A stretch of DNA of 8,297 nt from Desulfosudis sp034189195 (GCA_034189195.1 JAXHVI010000014.1:1-8297); one strand, 5' to 3'. Positions 1 through 5,329 are shown, counted from the stretch's first letter. Numbers and translations: made by a program. Notes: generated from the sequence alone by a model not told the origin.

Positions 1-93
1 GGATACCCCCACCACAAAGCCCTTCATTTTCGCCTTGTCGCAGTAATCCACGAGCCAGGAAACAATATGGTCAACGACTTTTTCGGTTTTCAT
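1..93 (-). CDS. nadE: NAD+ synthetase, N-terminal fragment (runs off the left edge)
   Basis: Only the first 31 codons are present. They encode MKTEKVVDHIVSWLVDYCDK followed by AKMKGFVVGVS, which is the amphipathic first helix and the beginning of the 'GxSGGIDS' ATP-pyrophosphatase loop of NadE-type NAD+ synthetases. The window ends just before the Gly-Gly-Ile-Asp of that loop. The family makes NAD+ from deamido-NAD+, ATP and ammonia or glutamine in the cytoplasm. The ATG at 93-91 is preceded by an AAGGGG-like ribosome binding site at 101-106 (minus strand), seven bases away. The gene lies 33 bp downstream of the yjbQ-like gene on the same strand, so they are probably co-transcribed. Whether the enzyme carries a glutaminase domain cannot be seen. 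The short length limits certainty, but the motif is characteristic. Confidence 0.8.
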   Translation of the reverse strand, partial: MKTEKVVDHIVSWLVDYCDKAKMKGFVVGVS

Positions 94-126
94 GTTCTTA
101 CCCCTTTAAATCGGTATCGCTATCTT

Positions 127-543
127 TTATTCTCCGATGATTTTAATCAACACCCGCTTGGGCCGGCGGCCGTCAAACTCGCCATAGAAAATCTGTTCCC
201 ACGTGCCGAAATCGAGCCGGCCCCCGGTGACGGCCACCACCACCTCCCGGCCCATGATCTGGCGCTTCATGTGGGCATCGGCATTGTCCTCGCCCACGTT
301 GTGCCGGTACAGGGAAACCGGGCCGTGGGGGGCCAGCCTCTCCAGCCACTGGTCATAGTCGTAGTGAAGGCCGGATTCGTCGTCGTTGATAAACACCGAG
401 GCGGTGATGTGCATGGCGTTGACCAGCACCAGGCCCTCCTGAATGCCGCTTTCCGAAAGGCACTGTTCGACCTTGGGCGTGATGTTGATAAAGGCCCGGC
501 GGGTGGGAACGTTAAACACAAGCTCCTTGCGGAAGGTTTTCAT
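127..543 (-). CDS. yjbQ: YjbQ family protein (UPF0047)
   Basis: A complete 138-residue protein, the usual size for this single-domain family. Family hallmarks are visible: H45-x-T47 followed by the N53-D-D-E56 loop, the D86-N-A-D-A-H91 segment, and the C-terminal G113-T-W-E-Q-I-F stretch followed by E122-F-D-G125. YjbQ proteins are small cytoplasmic beta-rich proteins with a His/Asp/Glu cluster at the active site. Some complement thiamine-phosphate synthase mutants weakly, but the physiological role is unsettled. The ATG at 543-541 is preferred over an in-frame TTG at 564-562 because an AAGGAG lies 8-13 bases upstream of the ATG, and the extra seven residues would span that ribosome binding site. 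The gene is first in a minus-strand pair with nadE and is divergent from the HAD gene. Confidence 0.88.
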   Translation of the reverse strand: MKTFRKELVFNVPTRRAFINITPKVEQCLSESGIQEGLVLVNAMHITASVFINDDESGLHYDYDQWLERLAPHGPVSLYRHNVGEDNADAHMKRQIMGREVVVAVTGGRLDFGTWEQIFYGEFDGRRPKRVLIKIIGE

Positions 544-646
544 GGGAAAGGCTCCTTTTTGCAAAAAGACTGTTCGTGATTATAATAGTTCTGTATAAAA
601 AATAACATAACGTGGAAAGTTGCAAGAAAAATAGAAAGTCAGGCCA
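544..646. promoter_or_regulatory. Divergent promoter region with a self-complementary -10 element
   Basis: This 103-bp AT-rich gap separates yjbQ (minus) from the HAD gene (plus). The 8-bp sequence ATTATAAT at 579-586 is its own reverse complement, so a perfect TATAAT -10 hexamer is present on the plus strand at 581-586 and on the minus strand at 584-579. On the plus strand a partial -35 (TTGCAA, 559-564) sits 16 bp upstream. On the minus strand only a weak -35-like sequence is visible (around 602-610). Predicted starts would leave about 50 bases of leader for the HAD gene and about 30 for yjbQ. The assignment rests on consensus matching only. Confidence 0.5.
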
Positions 647-1258
647 TTGAAGACAAATAAGGTTACCACCATTCTTTTTGACCTGGGCGGGGTCCTGTTC
701 GAGCTGTCCGGCATTCAGAAAATCTCCCACTGGACCGGGGGCCGGCTGGCGCCGGAGGATCTGCTGGAGCGGTGGCTGGCCTCTCCGTCGGTACGAGCCT
801 TTGAGTGCGGCCGGATCGATTTTTCCGCCTTTCGGCACGCATTGAAACAGGAGCTGGAGCTGGCCGTTTCCGACGATGAGTTTGAAAAAACCTTTAAGGC
901 CTGGATTCGGCAGGTGTTTCCCGGCACAAAGGAGCTGCTGGCCGACCTGGCGCCGCGCTACCGGATGGCCTGCTTTTCCAACACCAATGACGTGCACTGG
1001 CAGATCATCCGCAACGATTTTGACGTGCTTTCCTGTTTTGAAAAAACCTTTGCCTCCTGTGAGATAGGGCTGGTCAAGCCGGACGCCGAGGCCTTTGATC
1101 ATGTGCTGGCCGGCCTGGGCTGCGGGCCGGAACAGGTGCTGTTTTTTGATGACAGCCCAACCAACGTGGCCGCGGCCGAAGCCTGCGGCATGAACGCCCG
1201 CCGCGTTTACGGGGCACAAAACGTCCGGCAGGTGCTGATCGACATGGGCCTGCTGTAA
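647..1258 (+). CDS. HAD superfamily hydrolase, YihX-like (subfamily IA)
   Basis: A 203-residue protein with all four HAD motifs: motif I F11-D12-L-G-G-V16 with D12 as nucleophile, motif II F110-S111-N112-T, motif III lysine K144 in VKPD, and motif IV F167-D168-D169-S. An alpha-helical cap lies at about residues 18-100, between motifs I and II. The second motif I position is Gly rather than the usual acid Asp, as in YihX-type (alpha-glucose-1-phosphate phosphatase) members, so a small sugar phosphate or nucleotide is a plausible substrate; the true one is unknown. The start is TTG at 647, because no ATG or GTG exists before motif I and motif I lies only 11 residues in. The upstream ribosome binding site is poor. 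The gene ends 18 bp before the sigma-54 activator and probably shares its transcript. A role in the metal-cluster locus is not evident. Confidence 0.85.
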   Translation: MKTNKVTTILFDLGGVLFELSGIQKISHWTGGRLAPEDLLERWLASPSVRAFECGRIDFSAFRHALKQELELAVSDDEFEKTFKAWIRQVFPGTKELLADLAPRYRMACFSNTNDVHWQIIRNDFDVLSCFEKTFASCEIGLVKPDAEAFDHVLAGLGCGPEQVLFFDDSPTNVAAAEACGMNARRVYGAQNVRQVLIDMGLL

Positions 1259-1276
1259 GGTGTTTACAAAAAAACA

Positions 1277-2662
1277 ATGGCAAAAAAGAAAACCGACAAC
1301 ATGCTGCCGCAGGACGTGACCGGCATTATCCTGGAGAGCATCTCCGACGGGGTGTTTACCGTGGATAACAACTGGCGGATCACCTCGTTTAACCGGGCCG
1401 CCGAGAAGATCACCGGCATTTCCAGAAAGGAGGCCCTGGGCCGCCACTGCTGGGAGGTGTTCCGCTCCAACATGTGCGAAGCGGAGTGCGCCCTTAAAAA
1501 GACCCGCAAAGAGGGAAAGCCTTTTGTCAGCACCGACAGCTATATCATCAACAGTGAAAAAAAACGCATTCCCGTAACGGTATCCACGGCCCTGCTCAAG
1601 GATGACGCCGGCGGGGTGATGGGATGCGTTGAGACCTTTCGGGACCACAGCCAGCTGGAGGAACTGCGCAAGGAGCTGTCCGACACCTGGCGCATGGGCG
1701 ACATCGTCAGCCGCAGCCCGGCCATGCGCCGCATTTTAAAGATGCTGCCCCAGGTGGCGGAAAGCGACAGCGTGGTTCTGATCGAGGGGGAGACCGGCAC
1801 CGGCAAGGAGCTGACCGCCAAGGCCATTCACGGCCTGAGTTTTCGCAAAGACAAGCCTTTTGTGACGGTGAACTGCGGGGCCTTTCCGGATACGCTGCTG
1901 GAGTCCGAGCTGTTCGGCTACAAGGCCGGGGCCTTTACCCACGCGGTCAGGGACAAGCAGGGTCTGTTTTCAGCGGCCAACGGCGGCACCCTGTTTCTGG
2001 ATGAAATCGGCGAAACCAGCCCGGCGTTCCAGGTGCGGCTGCTGCGGGTCCTCGAAGACCACGCCTTTACCCCCCTGGGCACGGTGAAAAAAGAGAAGAC
2101 CGACGTGCGGATTATTGCCGCCACCAATGCCGGCCTTGCAAAAATGGTGGAAGCCGGCACCTTTCGCCAGGACCTGTTTTACCGCATCAACGTGATCCGC
2201 CTGGCCCTTCCGCCCCTGCGTCAGCGCATGGAAGACGTGCCCCTGCTGGTGGACCATTTTATCGACCGGCTCAACCGGCTTCGGGGCAAGACCGTATCCG
2301 GCATCGACCAGGAGGCCATGGAGGTGCTGATGACCCACCGGTTTCCCGGCAACATCCGGGAGCTGGAAAATATTCTTGAATATGCCTTTGTACTGTGCGC
2401 CGACGACCGCATCGGGGTGCGTCACCTTCCCGCCGACCTGGTCCGGCAGGAGGCAGAGCCGTCTGCCGCCGCCGAAAACCATGTATCTGACGACCCGGTA
2501 AGATCGGCCGAGGTTCAGGTCATTACCGACGCCCTTGCGCGCAACGACTATAACCGCAACGCCGCTGCCAGGGACCTGGGCATTCACAAGAGTACCCTGT
2601 TTCGCAAGATGCACCGGCTGGGCATTCCCCTGCCCGACCGGGACGGCCGCACAAAATTCTGA
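1277..2662 (+). CDS. PAS-AAA+-Fis sigma-54-dependent activator, OrpR-like
   Basis: A 461-residue bacterial enhancer-binding protein. The N-terminal PAS domain spans about residues 12-125. The AAA+ domain spans about 142-380, with Walker A GETGTGKE (171-178), a sigma-54-contacting loop reading GAFTHA (218-223) where the usual form is GAFTGA, Walker B GGTLFLDE (236-243), sensor I around RIIAATN (278-284), candidate arginine fingers R298 and R304, and sensor II around GNIRELEN with R361. A Fis-type helix-turn-helix occupies about 412-450. The PAS domain carries C58, C67 and C71 (CxxxxxxxxCxxxC) plus C117, a suitable set for an iron-sulfur cluster. OrpR of Desulfovibrio vulgaris is a sigma-54 activator that senses redox through such a cluster and controls the Orange Protein operons. 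Position directly upstream of such an operon, with a sigma-54 promoter between, supports an OrpR-like role; orthology is inferred. A weak AAGGTG lies 14 bases before the ATG. Confidence 0.88.
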   Translation: MAKKKTDNMLPQDVTGIILESISDGVFTVDNNWRITSFNRAAEKITGISRKEALGRHCWEVFRSNMCEAECALKKTRKEGKPFVSTDSYIINSEKKRIPVTVSTALLKDDAGGVMGCVETFRDHSQLEELRKELSDTWRMGDIVSRSPAMRRILKMLPQVAESDSVVLIEGETGTGKELTAKAIHGLSFRKDKPFVTVNCGAFPDTLLESELFGYKAGAFTHAVRDKQGLFSAANGGTLFLDEIGETSPAFQVRLLRVLEDHAFTPLGTVKKEKTDVRIIAATNAGLAKMVEAGTFRQDLFYRINVIRLALPPLRQRMEDVPLLVDHFIDRLNRLRGKTVSGIDQEAMEVLMTHRFPGNIRELENILEYAFVLCADDRIGVRHLPADLVRQEAEPSAAAENHVSDDPVRSAEVQVITDALARNDYNRNAAARDLGIHKSTLFRKMHRLGIPLPDRDGRTKF

Positions 2663-2713
2663 TCCGTACCGTTATCGGCAACCCCTTGAAAACATCCCGG
2701 TCAGAACCGGCGC

Positions 2714-2766
2714 AGTCGCCATAGAGTCGCAATAATGAGTCCTGCATAGTCGCATATTTGCCACTA
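2714..2766. promoter_or_regulatory. Probable upstream activator (enhancer) sites for the sigma-54 activator
   Basis: The hexamer AGTCGC occurs three times, starting at 2714, 2725 and 2748. The steps of 11 and 23 bp are close to one and two helical turns. The last copy is the left arm of a 20-bp imperfect palindrome, TAGTCGCATATTTGCCACTA at 2747-2766, in which all but two symmetric base pairs match. The palindrome centre lies about 130 bp upstream of the predicted sigma-54 start, a normal enhancer distance, with an AT-rich spacer between. Fis-type helix-turn-helix activators bind as dimers to palindromes, and the activator gene ends 51 bp upstream of this array. Binding by that protein is inferred, not shown. 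Confidence 0.62.
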
Positions 2767-2861
2767 TACCTTACCTTTCTTTCCTGTCTCAATCACGACA
2801 AATATTTACAAATAACTGTACTTTAAAGATAAATTTATTTTATCCGGTTTGTTCTGTTACC

Positions 2862-2876
2862 GGCACGGCAATTGCT
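2862..2876 (+). promoter_or_regulatory. Sigma-54 (RpoN) promoter of the NifX/ATPase operon
   Basis: The element GGCACGGCAATTGCT contains the -24 motif GGCACG (2862-2867) and the -12 motif TTGCT (2872-2876). The invariant GG and GC are exactly 10 bp apart. Against the TGGCAC-N5-TTGCW consensus, the only visible departure is C instead of T just before the GG. Transcription should start near 2886-2887, leaving a leader of about 47 bases before the first gene. The sigma-54 activator gene immediately upstream and the palindromic sites at 2714-2766 strongly support function. Confidence 0.85.
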
Positions 2877-2933
2877 GTAAGTAAAAGGCGAAGACAGTAA
2901 GTGCAACCATAACCTGACAAGAACGGTCGGTAT

Positions 2934-3512
2934 ATGAATGTGGCGGTAACAGCCTGGGACGGAAGAATCTCGCCGGTCTTTGATTCGGCAAAGACGCTGA
3001 TGCTGGCGGAGATAAAAGACGGCGAAGTGGTGTCCCGGCGGTATGAAAGCATTGATCCGGTGTGGATTTCCCACCTGGCCGACCGGCTGCGCGAACTGGG
3101 GGTGGACGTGCTGATCTGCGGCGCCATTTCACAGACGCCGTCCACCATCATAGAGGCAAATGGCATCCGCCTGATTCCTTTTATCGGTGGTGCCATTGAA
3201 GAGGTACTCAATGCGTTTGCCCGAAGCGGCCGCATTGCCTCGGATTTTCTGATGCCGGGGTGTGGCCGCGGGCATCGTCGACAGGGCAGGGGCGCCTGCC
3301 CGAGAAGTTATAAGGAGGTGAATGCAATGCCAAGAGGAGATCAAACAGGGCCCCAGGGTCTGGGGCCGGGAACCGGCCGGGGCCGTGGACCCTGCCGGGG
3401 CGGCAGAACCGGAACAGGTACCGGCGCGGGCACTGGCCAGGGCAGAGGGAAAGGCCAGGGCAGAGGTCAGTGTGCCGGAACCGGCGCCGGCCAGGGAAGG
3501 AAAAACCGGTAA
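2934..3512 (+). CDS. NifX/NifB-family metal-cluster-binding protein with an in-frame Gly/Arg-rich tail
   Basis: The 192-residue frame has two parts. Residues 1-110 form a dinitrogenase iron-molybdenum cofactor (NifX/NafY-like) domain: MNVAVTAWDGRISPVFDSA at the start, a central VDVLICGAIS strand-loop, and the closing F105-L-M-P-G-C110 motif common in anaerobe members. Residues 111-131 are a basic linker, and 132-192 are low-complexity Gly/Arg/Gln/Thr. NifX-fold proteins bind and carry metal-sulfur clusters; here the partners are probably the ferredoxin-ATPases downstream. The ATG at 2934 lies about 47 bases after the predicted sigma-54 start, with only a weak ribosome binding site. The tail begins at an internal ATG (3327) with a strong Shine-Dalgarno, so this is either a true fusion or a separate gene whose boundary stop is out of frame: a TAA at 3311-3313 lies one frame away, where such a gene would normally end. 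Confidence 0.78.
   Translation: MNVAVTAWDGRISPVFDSAKTLMLAEIKDGEVVSRRYESIDPVWISHLADRLRELGVDVLICGAISQTPSTIIEANGIRLIPFIGGAIEEVLNAFARSGRIASDFLMPGCGRGHRRQGRGACPRSYKEVNAMPRGDQTGPQGLGPGTGRGRGPCRGGRTGTGTGAGTGQGRGKGQGRGQCAGTGAGQGRKNR
3327..3512 (+). CDS. Small Gly/Arg-rich DUF5320-like protein, internal start in the preceding frame
   Basis: An ATG at 3327, seven bases after a perfect AAGGAGGT (3312-3319), opens a 61-residue protein beginning MPRGDQTGPQGLGPGTGRGR. The 'MPRGDxTGPxGxGPxTGRG' opening is the signature of DUF5320-type proteins, which often accompany NifX-like and ferredoxin-ATPase genes in anaerobes. The rest is almost only Gly, Arg, Thr, Gln and Ala with two cysteines (C23, C49), and lacks the hydrophobic C-terminal segment common in the family. 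The frame is identical to that of the NifX-like gene upstream and no stop separates them, so the same residues may be made both as a free protein and as a tail. The strong ribosome binding site argues that independent translation is real. Function is unknown. Confidence 0.65.
   Translation: MPRGDQTGPQGLGPGTGRGRGPCRGGRTGTGTGAGTGQGRGKGQGRGQCAGTGAGQGRKNR
3435..3466 (+). repeat. 14-bp direct repeat with an 18-bp period
   Basis: GGCCAGGGCAGAGG occurs at 3435-3448 and again, identical, at 3453-3466. The 18-bp step equals six codons and encodes the repeated GQGRGK/GQGRGQ units of the Gly/Arg-rich tail. Such a repeat could change copy number in frame by slippage. Confidence 0.75.
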
Positions 3513-3538
3513 TGTTTCATAAATAAAGGAGAAGAGAG

Positions 3539-3856
3539 ATGCCAGGATACGATGGAACAGGCCCCATGGGGGCCGGGCCCATGACGGGCGGTGCGCGGGG
3601 TTACTGCCTACCGGCTGCTGCGGGCCAGAGAGGTACGGGTTTCGGCTTTGGACGGGGCATGGCCTATCGGCGGGGCGGTGGCTTTGGACCGGGCAGAGGC
3701 GCCTGGGGTGGATACGTCCGCCGGTTCGCAGGACAGGCCCCTTACGGGGTTTCGCCCGTTGACGAGGCTGCGGCCTTGAAGCGGCAGGCCCAGGCCATGC
3801 AGAACAGCCTGGATGCCATTTCCGCGAGGCTTGCCGAACTGGAGAAAGAGGAATAA
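3539..3856 (+). CDS. DUF5320-like small protein
   Basis: A 105-residue protein that opens MPGYDGTGPMGAGPMTGGAR, the DUF5320 hallmark. A Gly/Arg/aromatic-rich middle follows (about 25-65, with GFGFGRG and GGGFGPGRG). The last 30 residues (about 75-105) form a charged helix, EAAALKRQAQAMQNSLDAIS then ARLAELEKEE, with heptad-like leucine spacing that suggests a short coiled coil. Family members are usually encoded next to NifX-like proteins and Mrp/MinD ATPases; their biochemical role is not established. The ATG at 3539 follows an AAGGAG at 3526-3531 by seven bases, and the gene starts 26 bp after its neighbour's stop, so it belongs to the same operon. It probably oligomerises through its tail, which is an inference from the helix pattern alone. 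Confidence 0.82.
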   Translation: MPGYDGTGPMGAGPMTGGARGYCLPAAAGQRGTGFGFGRGMAYRRGGGFGPGRGAWGGYVRRFAGQAPYGVSPVDEAAALKRQAQAMQNSLDAISARLAELEKEE

Positions 3857-3942
3857 CCCGGTCTTGCGTGGCCGGCGCACGGTGCAACACGCGGGACGGT
3901 ATCTGTTTTGCCTGGGCGTGCCATATTCATGCCCTCCTCCAA

Positions 3943-3984
3943 CCCTGCCCTGCCCTGTTCAACCGTGAACGGGGCAGGGCAGGG
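3943..3984 (+). terminator. Long intercistronic hairpin (terminator or attenuator candidate)
   Basis: CCCTGCCCTGCCCTGTTCA at 3943-3961 can pair along its full 19 bases with 3966-3984. The only non-Watson-Crick position is one G-U wobble (3956 with 3971), and the loop is the four bases ACCG. The right arm is followed by TCTTGTATTATG, which is T-rich but not a clean U-tract. The hairpin lies between the DUF5320-like gene and the receiver-like gene, both on the plus strand. It could be a partial terminator that lowers downstream expression, or a 3'-end that protects the upstream mRNA. A second promoter after it is not obvious. Confidence 0.7.
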
Positions 3985-4079
3985 TCTTGTATTATGTCTC
4001 AGGCGCGTGTAAATTCGTTTGTCTGAAACACGAAATGTAGCCACAGGTTTTACAAAAGCGAAAAAGGAGACAAAGCACC

Positions 4080-4478
4080 ATGCAAGCCTTGCTGGTGGGA
4101 TCGAACCGGCCTGCCTTTACAGCGCTGTCCGCCGCGCTGGAGGCGGCCGGATTTGCGGTCAAATGGGCCGATACATGTGGAAACGCGCTGGCCGAGTCTG
4201 AGGCCGGCCCCCTGGACCTGGTGGTAGTAGACGAGCGGGTTGAAGGCGCCGACGGCCTGGAATGCATAAAAACAATGGTGACACGCAATCCTTTTCTCAA
4301 CTGCGCGGCAGTGGGCACCCGGTCGCCGGAGGACTTTCACGAGGCCAGCGAGGGGCTGGGCGTGCTGATGCAGATCCCCCCTGTTCCGGGGGAGGCCCAT
4401 GCCCGAAAGTTGATCGATCATTTGAGTGCCATTTTAAACCTGGGAAAAAAAGCGGGTAAAAAGGAGGGTGCGAAATGA
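4080..4478 (+). CDS. Degenerate CheY-like receiver-domain protein
   Basis: A 132-residue protein with a receiver-like (beta-alpha)5 pattern: beta1 QALLVGS, helix around PAFTALSAALEAAG, beta3 LDLVVVD51, helix GADGLECIKTM, beta4 CAAVGT80, beta5 GVLMQIP, and a last helix ending in a lysine-rich tail (LGKKAGKKEGAK). D51 sits where the phosphoacceptor Asp would be and T80 where the switch Thr/Ser is. The acidic pair after beta1 is replaced by G7-S8-N9, and the beta5 lysine appears to be Q98. Classical Mg2+-dependent phosphorylation is therefore doubtful, and a protein-interaction role is likelier. The ATG follows an AAGGAG (4064-4069) by ten bases. Its stop overlaps the start of the first ATPase (ATGA), which implies translational coupling and a linked function. 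No histidine kinase is in the window. Confidence 0.68.
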   Translation: MQALLVGSNRPAFTALSAALEAAGFAVKWADTCGNALAESEAGPLDLVVVDERVEGADGLECIKTMVTRNPFLNCAAVGTRSPEDFHEASEGLGVLMQIPPVPGEAHARKLIDHLSAILNLGKKAGKKEGAK

Positions 4479-5329
4479 TCATCAGTGTTGCCAGCGGCAA
4501 GGGCGGCACCGGCAAGACCACGGTGGCCACCAACCTGGCCGTGGCCCTGGGGCCGGATGTTCAGGTGCTGGACTGCGACGTGGAAGAACCCAACGCCCAC
4601 CTGTTTTTACAGCCGGCCTTCACCGGCATGGAGGCCGTGATGGTGATGGTGCCGGCCGTTGATGAAGCAAAATGCACCTACTGCCGCAAGTGTGCAGAAA
4701 TATGCCGGTTTCGCGCCATTGCCGTGCTGGGGGAGACCATACTCACCTTTCCCGAGCTGTGCCACAGCTGCGGCGGCTGCGTTGAGGTCTGCCCGGAAGA
4801 CGCCGTGTATGAAACCAGCCGCAAGGTGGGTGTGGTGGAATGGGGCACCGGCAAGGGGCAAACCGCTTTTGTGCATGGCCGTCTGCGTGTGAGCGAGGCC
4901 ATGTCACCCCCCCTGATTAAAAAGGTACGTTCGTTTGCCCGGCCCAGCGGCCTGACCATCATTGACGCGCCGCCCGGCACCTCGTGCCCGGTGATCGCGT
5001 CGGTCAAGGATGCCGATTTCGTGGTGATGGTGACCGAACCCACGCCCTTCGGCCTGCATGATCTGAAGCTGGGCGTGGAGGCGGTGCGGCTGCTGGGCCT
5101 GCCCTGCGGCCTGGTGATCAACCGCAGCGATATCGGCAATGATGAAGTGTGGCGTTACGCAGAGGCGGAAAACCTGCCCATTCTGATGGAGATGCCCTTT
5201 GATCGCGGCATTGCCGAGGCCTACTCCCGGGGCGAGATGGTGGTGGAGCGGTTTCCCGAGTGGCGGGAAAAATTTGTGGATCTGTATGGCCGAATCACCC
5301 AACTGGTGGAGAAAGGGGGCCGCAAATGA
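4475..5329 (+). CDS. MinD/ParA-type P-loop ATPase with inserted 2x[4Fe-4S] ferredoxin domain (first copy)
   Basis: A 284-residue cytoplasmic ATPase. The deviant Walker A reads G8-K-G-G-T-G-K14-T-T with the signature Lys K9. The Walker A' region is VLDCDVEEPN (D33, D35), and D165-A-P-P-G-T is Walker B/switch II. Inserted at about 62-110 is a bacterial-type ferredoxin module with C67, C70, C73, C77 and C96, C99, C102, C106, two complete CxxCxxCxxxC sets for two [4Fe-4S] clusters. This architecture is that of the ATPases of the Orange Protein complex and of Mrp/NBP35-like cluster carriers. The probable role is nucleotide-driven electron or cluster transfer with the NifX-like proteins. The start is fixed by an AAGGAGGGTG at 4461-4470 and the ATGA overlap with the receiver-like gene; the second ATPase follows, also with an ATGA overlap. 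Confidence 0.92.
   Translation: MIISVASGKGGTGKTTVATNLAVALGPDVQVLDCDVEEPNAHLFLQPAFTGMEAVMVMVPAVDEAKCTYCRKCAEICRFRAIAVLGETILTFPELCHSCGGCVEVCPEDAVYETSRKVGVVEWGTGKGQTAFVHGRLRVSEAMSPPLIKKVRSFARPSGLTIIDAPPGTSCPVIASVKDADFVVMVTEPTPFGLHDLKLGVEAVRLLGLPCGLVINRSDIGNDEVWRYAEAENLPILMEMPFDRGIAEAYSRGEMVVERFPEWREKFVDLYGRITQLVEKGGRK

Noticed and set aside
512..1648. Long minus-strand open frame opposite the HAD gene and the activator N-terminus
   Set aside because: It lies entirely opposite genes with clear HAD and PAS motifs, shows no family pattern, and is typical of antisense openness in GC-rich DNA. The same applies to minus-strand frames at 1970-2614, 3129-3890, 6864-7682 and others.
2697..2710. CCGGT/ACCGG hairpin after the activator as a terminator
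   Set aside because: The stem is only 5 bp and no T-run follows, so it does not qualify as an intrinsic terminator.
2791..2803. IHF-like site between the enhancer array and the sigma-54 promoter
   Set aside because: AATCAC resembles the left part of the consensus, but the TTR part is missing. The region is AT-rich and may bend, but no IHF site can be claimed.
3322..3522. Plus-strand frame starting at the ATG at 3322, five bases before 3327
   Set aside because: It uses the same Shine-Dalgarno region, but its protein has no DUF5320 opening, whereas the 3327 frame begins MPRGDQTGP. It is the shadow of a GC-rich repeat.
4046..4059. GG-N10-GC pattern before the receiver-like gene, as a sigma-54 promoter
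   Set aside because: Only the GG and GC match; the CAC and TT parts are absent. The start would also fall at about 4071, after the Shine-Dalgarno at 4064-4069.
5260..5325. N-terminal extension of the second ATPase to 5260
   Set aside because: The extra 22 residues overlap the end of the first ATPase in another frame and resemble no family N-terminus. The ATGA start at 5326 begins directly with the P-loop strand.
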